In this document: piece after piece, positions 25,701 through 37,700 of the stretch
How the letters are laid out: each line of letters begins with the position of its first letter
How positions within the stretch are numbered: the stretch's first letter is position 1
Origin: Iris pallida
Lineage: Eukaryota > Streptophyta > Magnoliopsida > Asparagales > Iridaceae
Length of the DNA stretch: 64,000 bases
Direction: 5' to 3'
NCBI GenBank assembly: GCA_029216955.1
Contig: JANAVB010003400.1
Coordinates: forward strand, 15,977,371-16,041,370
The notes under the pieces: model-generated
Seen by the model: only the letters and a program-made list of their open reading frames with translations
What the model was told of the DNA's origin: nothing
Database searches by the model: none
Program-made: the position numbers and the translations under genes

Positions 25701-28700
25701 TATTTTGACTTGTCTAACTTGGTTTGGTCTTGGTTTAGATTGGCTTGGTTTATTTTGGCTAAGTTTGACCCAAGTTGGTTCAAGATGAAACCACCCCTTT
25801 ATAAACCAACCCCTTTTTCTTTCTCCTCCTTTACTTCATTTATTTCTCATAACTTCTTCTTCTCCATTAAAACATCTCCCCCTCCAAAGGCAAGTGTGCT
25901 AGCTTGCTTCGTGGAGGAACTCCATTTTTGTTGTTCCATTATCTTCCCTACATTATTCTAAGGCTATTTAGTACTTAGTATTTTTGGTTTTGAAGGATTA
26001 GTTTTTGTAGATCTAAGTTTATGCAAAACTTGATTTTCTTGGGTTTTGATCTCTCAAACTTCTTTGTTTTCAAGTTTTGATTGTTCCATGTTGTAAAGAA
26101 TTCAATTTTACTCAAGTTAGACCTTTGAAAACCCGGATTTCGAATTGTTTTGAGTGATTTATGATCTTGAGAAGTTCATGGGTTCAATGAACTTCTTTGT
26201 TTTCAAGTTTTGATTGTTCCATGTTGTAAAGAATTCAATTTTACTCAAGTTAGACCTTTGAAAACCCGGATTTCGAATTGTTTTGAGTGATTTATGATCT
26301 TGAGAAGTTCATGGGTTCAATGAACTTGTGCTCTCGGTTTGGGGAAGAAGCACAGCACTGGGCGCATAGATTTGTTATGCGCCCACTGCACGCTTCCTTG
26401 GGAGCATAGCCATGTGTATGCGCCCAAGTCTCCCTTACTCCCTCTAGTGGGCGCATAGTCCCGAGGCCCTCCCTGGCTTGGGCGCATAGTATTGTATGCG
26501 CACAAGTGCACCATGTCTCCTTCCTTGGGCGCATAGACCCTGTAATGCGCGCACTTGTCCTAGAGTGAGTCTCTTGCCTTTCTCCAAGACACCCTGACTC
26601 CACCCTTTAGGCGCATGTATGTGGGCGCATAGCTCCAGGCGCATGCCTTCCCAAAACCATTGTCTCTCCATGATACCCCCTGCCTCACTCATGTATGTGG
26701 GCGCGTAGACCATACACCATGCCTCGCTCATGTGGGCGCATGCCCTTAGGCGCATAGCCCTGGACGCATGCCACTCTCAGCACATTCATTTTTGGGTGCA
26801 TGCTCTTCATGACACCCCATGGTCCTTAGTGTAAATTGTGACCTTGTTTGTACTCTTTACTTGACTAGTCCTATAATGTTATTTTCCATGTTGCACATGT
26901 ACTCTGAGCTCTAAACACAATCTTGGTGTGGCACGTACACTCTCTAACAACTCCCTGGTAGTGACCCGTCGTGGTGCACTTACATGAACACGACATGACA
27001 ATGTGACTTTACATGATAACTCTTGATAGTGACCCGTCGTGGTGCACTCTTGACCAGTAACTTGACATGATAATTCTTGATGGTGGTCCGTTGTGACGCA
27101 CTCTTGACTTGATAAGTAACATAACATAACGTGTAATCTTGACAAGTAACATGTAACTCTCGTCTTGACACCGTTGATGATTTCTCTTGATTGTATCGGT
27201 ACAAGCTACATGTCTCGTCTTGCATCATGTCTAGGACATGAATTCCTGATTTCCACGGTCAGGGATTCGTACTGAATCTGACTAGGATAATGACTAGATT
27301 AATCAAGTAGTCCATGAAGAGATTTTTCAGCTACAGGCAGTCCCGTTATCTGGGCGCTCTAATTGGACTTGTAGCCTGCCGTCGAGTAGGGCACATTTCC
27401 AGCGCACTGTCATGTGTTGCACCCCCAAGTCACCTAATCCAACTCTCTCAACTTGTGACCGGATAACCTGGATTAAGACTGCAGGGCTTGTGGCTTGGAA
27501 CATCTCGATGCATCTTGTTAGTAACTAAGCTTGTGATAACCCTAGTTAGTTAAAGTATCAAGTCGTACTCATTGCTTGGCCGTGCTTGATGGATGGAGTC
27601 TAGTCTAGTCTTGTCTAGACAAGACCAGTACATGGTTATCTCAGCACGTTACAGTTATACTTTACTTTATCGATAATTGGTTAGAGACTAAGTTCTGTTC
27701 GGGTGAAGGGTTACAATCCCGGTCCTTGTTTGGTTTACGGGTTGTAACTTGGTTACTGGAATAGTCCTTTAGTTATCTTATCGTTTATCGTCTTGTTTCT
27801 CTAACTCATGTCTTTCGTTATCATTGATGTATTTGTGTTAATATGCTGGTTTTAGTTCTTAAATGAAGCCTCCCTTGTAGCACTTGCTCTTTCTGGGGTC
27901 TGACCAAGCTGGTTTTGTATGGCCAGATTTCGGAGTAGCACCCTAGGATCTTCCAGCCAGATGGTGAACACTAGACGCAACCCTGACAACGAGTGGATTT
28001 TATTTTGCTCTCCCACTCTATTGTAAATTATTCTTTTGAGGCGTTTAGCCGCCGAGCAAGTGTTAGCTCGTGTTAAATTTACATTCTTGTCGGCCTAATA
28101 GCTGTAATATGATTGACAAATCCTAAGGTTGATCATGTATGACTTAAACTCTTGCTAGTCTTCGCATTTTGTATGACTAGCTTCATGATCATCTGAATAT
28201 GTAATGTATGGGACGTCTTACTTTGTATGTCTGATGATCTACCATCTTGTTACATTTACTTGCTTGCTTGAGATTGAGACACTAGGCTTGTTCTTGACCA
28301 TAAGTGACTGTTGGCTTGTAGTAAAACCCTCATGCATCTAGACAGCCGTGACCGTACATCGATGTGGGTTACACTTCAATATACGTAGCTGGCTGTGTCT
28401 GTCCCCCGCTATCCAGTATTCTGATTCTGGGACGTGACACGGTTTAAGTGGTGGCCCATGCAGGTCTTGTAAATCAAGATGTGTGAGGGTTTCCCTAAAT
28501 AGATATCTCAATCAGCACTCGCTCTTGATCTCTACTCGTGTCTTCTAATCTTTCCGAAATCTTGACCTGATCACATGCTTATATCCTCAATCTATCATGG
28601 TCCTTCCTTATTGTTCCCCATGTCGTTTCTTCAGCGGCATTGTTCCTGGTCCTACCGATCAGCAAGGCGGAGCACCTCCAGTAAACCAGCAGCAACCTGG

Positions 28701-31700
28701 AGACCAAGTCCAGCACTCAGGGGTAGCCTCCAGAGTCATGCCTACCGGGGGTCAAGAGCCACCAGTTCAGCCAGTCCAGCCTGCAGAGCCTGATAATGGA
28801 ACCCTGGTAGGTCTCATCAGGAAATTGCTTGCATCTCAAGATCGTCGGAGCGATGCCTGCACCAGACAGTACAAGATGCAATGGGCAGAGTTGGTTACCA
28901 AGGGAACAATGCAGCCAACAGTTTCAAGCGTCTGAACTCTCCCTTCTTTGACGGCAGTAAAGATGCTATCGCTGCTGATGCGTGGCTTCAGGACATAGAA
29001 GTTATCCTAGAGGCAGCTAGGATTCCTGAGGAAGAGAAGGTGGCCGTTATGCGCCTGCAGTTATTGAACTTTGCCCGCAGCTGGTGGGCGATGCTAGCAG
29101 TTGGATTACCAACGTCTATTTTGTGGGCAGTATTCAGCAATAAGTTCCAGACCAAGTACTTCGACACAGTAGCTCGGTATGACCTGCAGACGAGATTCAC
29201 CAATCTTAAGCATATGGGAAGGACGGTCGATGGATATGCGACCGAATTTTCTAGGCTCAGTCGGTTTGCTCCTACCTTGGTGGCAACCGAATTGGATCGA
29301 GCCCAGCGATTCCAGCAGGGGCTCCACCTAGAGATTATTATATCAGTGGAGCAGTTTGAGCACCAGACGTTTGATGCCATCTTGCGAGCAGCGAAGAGGC
29401 ATGAGTATACTTCGCAGAGGATTGTAGATAGAAGCGGAGGACGGAAGAGGTCTCATGGGCAGATGTCCCAGTCATCAGCACCAGCCCCGGCAACTAGGGC
29501 TTTGACTATCGGAGCTCCTAGGAGGGCGACCACAGCTTCGTCGGTTCAGCACTCGACACCGACGTATCCTCAGCAGCAGAAGCAAAAGCAGTCTTCCGCA
29601 ATGGGCTGCTCTCATTGTGGGAAGCCAGGACATGTAGTATCAGAGTGTCGCAGAGCACAGGGATTATGCTTGGCTTGTGGGGCACCGGACCATAAGATAG
29701 GGTCATGTCCGAATAGAGCTAGTTCATCGTCATCAAACCTAACCAGTCCATCAGTTAGGGGTCCAGCACCAGTGCAGCAGCAGTACCAGCCTTCGAGGCC
29801 ATTGCCGTCTCAGGCTCAACAGTATGCCCAAGCTCAGATTCAGAATCGGCAGAGAGGTTTCCAGCAGAGGGGACCAGCACCAAGAGGACAAGGACAGGCT
29901 ATGGCTCTGACCGTAGCAGAAGAATTGGCATCAGGTGAGGTGGTGGCAGGTACCATTCTCGTCAGCTCTTTTCCAGCATCAGTATTATTTGATTCGGGTG
30001 CATCGCATTCATTTATGTCTGCACGATTCGCAACACGGATAGGACTGGAGCCCGAGTCATTATCAGTAAGGCTCAATATACTTACTGGTAACGGTCTTGT
30101 AGGAGTAGATAGAGTCTATTCCTCGTGTCAAATCGTAGTTAGCAGTAGAGAATTTTCCGCTAGATTGATAGAATTTTCGATGGCCGACTATGATGTAGTC
30201 CTAGGAATGAATTAGTTGAAGGATCAATACGCAAGAATAGACTGCCATATTGGCAGGATTATTTTTGGTATTCCCGACGAGCCGGAGTTTTCATTTTCCA
30301 GAGGCGAAGTAGAACCTTCTCCACCAGTATTGCGGATGACAGTAGCAGTAGCAGTTCAGTTTCCCAGAGTAGTAGAAGAGTTTCCTGATGTATTTCCCGA
30401 AGAGCTTCCAGGCATGCCCCCAGAGAGAGATAGAGTTCACCATTGATTTGCTTCCAGGGACGGCACCAGTGTCAGGGGGAGTCTACAGGATGGCACCTTC
30501 AGAGTTAGAGATCTTGTACAAGATGATTGAAGAACTTAGAACCAAGGGATTCATTCGTGCTAGTGGATCACCTTGGGGAGCCCCGATACTTCTTGTGAAA
30601 AAGGATGGTACGTCAAGATTATGTATTGATTATCGTACCTTAAACTCTGTAACAATCAAGAACAGATATCCTCTACCAAGGATAGATGATTTATTTGATC
30701 AACTCAGAGGAGCGGCGGTATTCTCGAAGATTGATTTGCGGTCAGGGTACCATCAGATCAAAGTCAGAGAGCAAGACATCCCGAAGATAGCATTCAGATC
30801 TAGATATGGACATTGGGAGTTCTTTGTTATGACATTTGGAGCGACCAATGCGTCAGCCGTATTCATGGACCTCATGAATCGTATCTTCATGCCCTATTTG
30901 GACCAGTTCGTGCTAGTGTTTATAGACGACATCTTAGTCTATAGCAAGAATGAGGCAGAGCATGAGCAGCATCTTCGCGTAGTTCTTCAGATTCTCAGGG
31001 AGCACCAGTTGTACGCGAAGTTCAGTAAGTGCGAGTTTTGGTTGGATCGTATCTCGTACTTTGGTCACATCATCACCAGAGGTGGAGTGGAAGTTGACCC
31101 CCAGAAGATAGTGGCTATAGAGACATGGCCAATTCCCAGTACCGTTGCAGAAGTTCGGAGTTTCCTAGAATTGGTCGACTATTACCGGCGGTTTGTATCA
31201 GACTTTGCTCGAATTTCAGCACCACTGACGCAATTGACCCGCAAGGATGTACAGTTTGCTTGGACAGCAGAGTGTCAGAGTTCATTTGAGAAGTTGAAGC
31301 AAGGATTGATGACGACACCCATTCTCACGCTTCCAGATGGGACTGGAGGATTTGCAGTTTATTGTGACGCTTTCGGCAAGGGATTGGAATGCGTCTTGAT
31401 GCAGCATGGTAAGGTAGTAGCTTATGTGTCATGTCAGCTTCATGATCATGAGAGAAATTACCTGACCCACGACTTAGAGTTAGCAACGGTAGTTTTCACA
31501 CTTAAGCTTTGGAGGTATTATTTATATGGAGATCGGGTGGAGATTTTCACCGATCACAAGAGTCTTAAGTAAGTGTTTACCCAGAAGGATCTTAATATGC
31601 GTCAGAGAAGATGGCTAGAGCTACTTGTGGATTACAACATCAACTTGCAGTATCATCCTGGGAAGGCCAACGTTGTTGCAGATACATTGAGCAGAAGAGC

Positions 31701-34700
31701 CGGAGTTTATTTTCTAACAGCACAGCCAGAGTTGTTAGCACATCTTCAGAAGATGGGTATTGAAGTTGTTCTTCCTACCAATGTGGCATTGATGGCCAGT
31801 ATGCAAGTTCAGTCCAGTATAGTTGAGAGGATTAAGTTAGCTCAGTCAGCGGATTCTAAGCTTCAGCGGCTTAGGACAGAATGTGTAGCAGGACGGAGAG
31901 CAGAGTTATGTATTCATGATGACGGTACACTTCGATATGGAAGGTGTCTTTGTATACCTAGTGGCGATATCAGGCAAGAGATCATGGCAGAGGCTCACAG
32001 TTCGCAGTATTCGATTCATTCCGGCGGTACGAAGATGTATCGTGATATCCGACAGCATTTTTGGTGGAATGGCATGAAGAGGGAGATAGCCCGGTTTGTC
32101 TCTCGTTGTTTAGTTTGCCAACAAGTTAAGGCTGAACATCAGAGACCAGCTGGACTTCTTCAACCTTTACCGATCCCAGAATGGAAATGGGAGCACATTA
32201 CCATGGATTTTGTAACTGGGTTACCTAAATCTCCTGCTGGGAGAGATGCTATCTGGGTTATAGTTGACAGACTCACCAAGGTAGCTCACTTTATCACTTT
32301 CAGAATTGGCCAGTCGACGGATCAGCTTGCAGAGATGTACCTCAGGCAGATAGTCAGATTGCACGGAGTACCAGTCAGTATTGTATCCGACAGAGATTCG
32401 AGATTTACATCGCACTTTTGGCGGAGTCTTCAAGGGAGCTTAGGGACTCGTCTCAAGTTCAGTTCAGCTTATCATCCACAGACAGATGGTCAGTCAGAAC
32501 GCATGATCCAGACTCTTGAAGATATGTTGCAGTCATGTACACTCGACTTCAGTGGTTCGTGGAAAGAACACCTACATCTCGTGGAGTTCTCCTATAACAA
32601 CAGTTTCCAGGCCAGTATCCAGATGGCGCCCTTTGAGGCCTTGTACGGCAGAAAGTGCAGATCCCCGTTAGCATGGGATGACATAGGCGAGAGGCAGATG
32701 CTTGGTCCAGAGATGATTACGCGGACTATTGAGGTGGTCAGACAAGTCAGAGATCATCTTCGATTTGCGCAAGATCGCCAGCGTCATTGGGCCGATTCTT
32801 ATCGGCGTCCCCTTGAATTTTCTATCGGCGACCATGTATTCCTTAGGATCTCGCCTACCCGTGGCGTCATTCGTTTTGGCATACGAAAAAAGCTTAGCCC
32901 TAGGTATATAGGGCCGTTCGATATTCTATAGCGAGTCGGTGATGTGTCCTATCGTCTCGCTCTTCCGCCGTCATTACGTGAGGTATATGATGTCTTCCAT
33001 GTATCCCAATTGCGATGGTATATCCCGGATCCGAGTCACGTCCTTAACCATTCGGAATTGGTTGTTGGTACCAACCTTTCGTATAAGGAAAGATACGTAT
33101 CCATATTGGACCGGAGAGAGAAGATACTCAAGAACAAGACTATTAGTTTAGTCCGTATTGCTTGGGGTCATCACTCTTTGGGTGAGTCAACGTGGGAGCG
33201 TAAGGATGATATTCGATCGCGATATCCACACCTATTTGACACATAAGGTATAATGTCTTCCTTATGCCTTATGTTTTTAATTCCTTGCTTGATTAAACTG
33301 CTAGTCATAGATTGCTCGTGATTAGTATAGCTTGCCCCGACATCTCTAGCCTCTTGATTAAATTCCAAGGACGAAATTCTATTAAGGTGGATAGAGTTGT
33401 CACTCTCGTTTTCCGTTATACGTATTTCCAGTATACGTGTACGGATATCCGACCCGTATTTTAACTTGTCTAACTTGGTTTGGTCTTGCTTTAGATTGGC
33501 TTGGTTTATTTTGGCTAAGTTTGACCCAAGTTGGTTCAAGATGAGACCACCCCTTTATAAACCAACCCCTTTTTCTCTCTCCTCCGTTCATTTATTTCTC
33601 ATAACTTCTTCTTCTCCATTAAAACCTCTCCCCCTCCAAAGGAAGTGCTAGCTTGCTTCATGGAGGAACTCTATTTTTGTTGTTCCATTATCTTTCCTAC
33701 ATGATTCTAAGGCTATTTAGTACTTGGTATTTTTGGTTTTGAAGGATTAATTTTTGTAGATCTAAGTTTATGCAAAATTTGATTTTTTTGGTTTTGATCT
33801 CTCAAACTTCTTTGTTTTCAAGTTTTGATTGTTCCATGTTGTAGAGAATTCAATTTTACTCAAGTTAGACCTACGAAAACCCGGATTTCGAATTGTTTTG
33901 AGTGATTTATGATCTTGAGAAGTTCATGGGTTCAATGAACTTGCGCTCTCGGTTTGGGAAAGAAGCACAGTGCTGGGCGCATAAATTTGTTATGCGCCCA
34001 CTGCACGCTTCCTTGGGAGCATAGCCATGTGTATGTGCCCAAGTCCCCTTACTCCCTCTAGTGGGCGCATAGCCCCAAGGCTCTCCCTGGCTTGGGCGCA
34101 TAGTTTTATATGCGCACAAGCCACAAGTGCACCATGTCTCCTTCCTTGGGCGCTTAGACCCTGTCATGCGCGCACTTGTCCTAGAGTGAGTCTCTTGACT
34201 TTCTCCAAGACACCCTGACTCCATGCATGCAGGCGCATGTATGTGGGCGCATAGCTCCAGGCGCATGCCTTCCCAAAACCATTGTCTCTCCATGATACCC
34301 CCTGCCTCACTCATGTATGTGGGCGCATAGACCATACACCCTGCCTCACTCATGTGGGCGCATGCCCTTAGGCGCATAGCCCTGGACGCATGCCACTCTC
34401 AGCACATTCATTTTTGGGTGCATGCTCTTCATGACACCCCATGGTCCTTAGTGTAAATTGTGACATTGTTTGTACTCTTTACTTGACTAGTCCTATAATG
34501 TTATTTTCCATGTTGCATATGTACTCTGAGCTCTAAACACAATCTTGGTGTGGCACGTACACTCTCTAACAACTCCCTGGTAGTGACCCGTCATGGTGCA
34601 CTTACATGAACACGACATGACAATGTGACTACATGATAACGCTTGAGAGTGACCCGTCGTGGTGCACTCTTGACCAGTAACTTGACATGATAATTTTTTA

Positions 34701-37700
34701 TGGTGGTCCGTTGTGACGCACTCTTAACTTGATAAGTAACATACATGACGTGTAATCTTGACAAGTAACATGTAACTCTCGTCTTGACACCGTGGATGAT
34801 TTCTCTTGATTGTATCGGTACAAGCTACATGTCTCGTCTTGCATCATGTCTAGGACATGAATTCCTGATTTCCACGGTCAGGGATTCATACTGAATCTGA
34901 CTAGGATAATGACTAGATTGATCAAGTAGTTCATGAAGAGATTTTCCAGCTATAGGCAGTCCCGTTATCTTGGCGCTCTAATTGGACTTGTAGCCTGCCG
35001 TCGAGTATGGCACATTTTCAACGCACTGTCATGTGTTGCACCTCCAAGTCACCTAATCCAACTCTCTCAACTTGTGACCGGATAACCTGGATTAAGACTG
35101 CAGGGCTTGTGGCTGTTGGAACATCTCGATGCATCTTGTTAGTAACTAAGTTTGTGATAACCCTAGTTAGTTAAAGTATCAAGCCGTACTCATTGCTTGG
35201 CCATGATTGATGGATGAAGTCTAGTCTAGTCTTGTCTAAACAAGACCAATACATGGTTATCTCAGCAGTTACAGTTACACTTTACTTTATCGATAATTGG
35301 TTAGAAACTAAGTTCTGTTCGGATGAAGGGTTACAACCCCGGTCCTTATTTGGTTTACGGGTTGTAACTTGGTTACTGGAATAGTCCTTTAGTTATCTTA
35401 TCGTTATCGCCTTATTTCTCTAACTCATGTCTTTCGTTATCATTGATGTATTTATGTGTTAATATGCTGGTTTTAGTTCTTAAGTGAAGTCTCCTTTGTG
35501 GCACTTGCTCTTTCTGGAGTCTGACCAAGCTGGTTTTGTATGGCCAGATTTCGGAGTAGCACCCGAGAACTTCCAGCCTTCCAGCCAGATGGTGAACACT
35601 AGACGCAACCCTGGCAACGAGTGGGTTTTATTTTGCTCTCCCACTCTATTGTAAATTATTCTTTTGAGGCGTTTAGCCGCCGAACAAGTGTTAGCTCGTG
35701 TTAAATTTACATTCATGTCTGCCTAAGGGCTGTAACATGATTGACAAATCCTAGGGTTTATCATGTATAACTTAAACTCTTGCTAGTCTTCGCATTTTGT
35801 ATGACTAGCTTCATGATCATCTGAATATGTAATGTATGGGACGCCTTACTTTGTATGTCTGATGATCTATCATCTTGTTACATTTACTTGCTTGCTTGAG
35901 ATTGAGACACTAGGCTTGTTCTTGACCATAAGTGACTGTTGGCTTGTAGTAAAACCCTCATGCATCTAGACAGCCGTGACCGTACATCGATGTGGGTTAC
36001 ACTTCAATATACGTAGCTGGTTGTGTCTGTCCCCCGCTCTCCAATATTCTGGTTCTGGGGCGTGACACCGGTAGAGATAAGACCGGCTCCTCCGTCACAG
36101 CCCGCTTCAGTGCCTCCAATGCCTCCTCGCATTGGGGCGTCCAAATCTACGTTCGATCCTTCCGCAACAGATCGGTCAGAGGCGCTGCGATGGCGGAATA
36201 TCCTCGGATGAACCACCGGTAGTAGTTTGCCAAGCCAAGGAACGATCGCAGCTCCGTCGGCCTGGTGGGAGCCTCCCACTCCCGAATGGACTGGACCTTC
36301 GCGCCATCCATCCATATCTTGCCATGCCCGATCCAGTGCCCCAAGAACGACACCTCTTCTTGTGCAAACGAGCACTTCTTTCGTTTGACGAAGAGTTCGT
36401 TCTCCCTCAGCACTTGGAAGACGGTCATCAAATGCTCAATGTGCTCCTCCATCGTATTTGAGTACACGACGATGTCGTCGAGATAGACCACGACGAACCG
36501 ATCCAGGTAGGGATGAAAGAGCTTGTTCATCAAGGTACAAAAAGTTGCAGGAGCATTTGTTAGACCAAAGGCATAACCATAAACTCATATGCGCCATACC
36601 TCGTAACGCATGCCGTCTTAGCCTCGTCGTCCTCCGCAATCCGGACTTGATAATACCCCGAGCGCAGATCAAATTTGGAGAAGTATCTTGCGCCTCCCAA
36701 TTGGTCGAACAGGTCCGCCACCAACGGGATGGAATATTTGTTCTTGACGGTTACCTTGTTTAGTGCACGATAGTCGATGCACAAACGAAGGCTTCCATCC
36801 TTCTTCTTCTAGAACAGCACCGATGCACCATACGGGACCTTCGACAGTCTGATGAATCCCGCGTCCAGCAGTTCCTTGAGTTGCTTCTTCAACTCGTCTA
36901 GCTCGGACGGGACCATGCGATATGGAGCCATGGCGGGCAGCTTCGTACCCGGCTCCAACTCGATGGCGTGGTCTACCTCCCTCCGCGGAGGTAGCCTCTT
37001 TAGCAACTCCTTCGGCATGACGTCCCCGAACTCCACAAGGACGCCATCGATCTCAGGCGGGAGATCCCCCTGCACGGACACCTCCTCCGTCTTGAGCACC
37101 ACAAGGTAGGTCATCTCTCCGTGTCGCATCCCCTTCTTGAGTTGTAATGCGGAGAGAGCCTTCCCCTTCGCAAGCTCGCCTCGTGCAACTGTCACCATGC
37201 ACGGAGAGCTCTCCTCCATGATCCCGACGACTCCCAGATGCGACATTAGGACCGCCTTTGCCGAAGTAAGGAAGTCCATCCCGAGGATCATGTTGAAGTC
37301 GTCCAGTGGTGCGGCCGTGAGACTGGTGACACCCGTCCAGTCTCCCACTTGGATCTTCACACCTTTGGCCACCCCCTGCACGAGGCGCGCCTCAGAGTTA
37401 ACCGCCTTTATCGTGCTTGAGCCTTTTTCAAGCACCAAACTCGATCGCCGAACCTCCGCGTTCGAGATAAAGTTGTGGGTTGCGCCTGTGTCGACCATCG
37501 CCCTTGTGTTGTGGCCGTTGATCTTCACGTCCACGTACATCAACTCTCGATTCGGGCTTTTGGACACGACCGCCTTGCTCTTCAAAGCGTTCAGTAGGCG
37601 CAGGGCCCCCATGTGAGCCCCCTTCTTAGGCGCCTCGTCCTCGGCCTCCTCGCTTTGGACCGCGTTCACCCTCTTGCCTTTGTTCGGGCAGTCTCGTGCG

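Larger units (their letters stand above)
25642..28439 (+). repeat. Element B 5' LTR (2.8 kb)
   Basis: Begins TGTCACTCCCGTTTTCC and ends GGGACGTGACA. TATAAACC near 25800 may be the promoter. Contains a 133-bp duplication (26057-26322) absent from the 3' LTR and an array of GGGCGCATA motifs. Confidence 0.95.
25642..36067 (+). mobile_element. Ty3 element B (Tekay-like), nested in A
   Basis: LTRs at 25642-28439 and 33398-36067, TG...CA ends, and target duplication CCGGT at 25637-25641 and 36068-36072. It interrupts element A between RT and RNase H, in opposite orientation. Polyprotein 28881-33246 with two zinc knuckles and chromovirus-like 3' end. Damage is limited (three stops and two frameshifts seen), so B is younger than A. 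Tekay/Del assignment is inference from long LTRs and the protein style. Confidence 0.95.

Noticed and set aside
26292..26755. HA- and CAP-rich frames in the B LTR (also 33907-34377)
   Set aside because: Caused by the GGGCGCATA motif array; non-coding U3.
26345..26790. CRISPR-like spacing of short repeats
   Set aside because: Spacing is irregular, both orientations occur, and the setting is a plant LTR.
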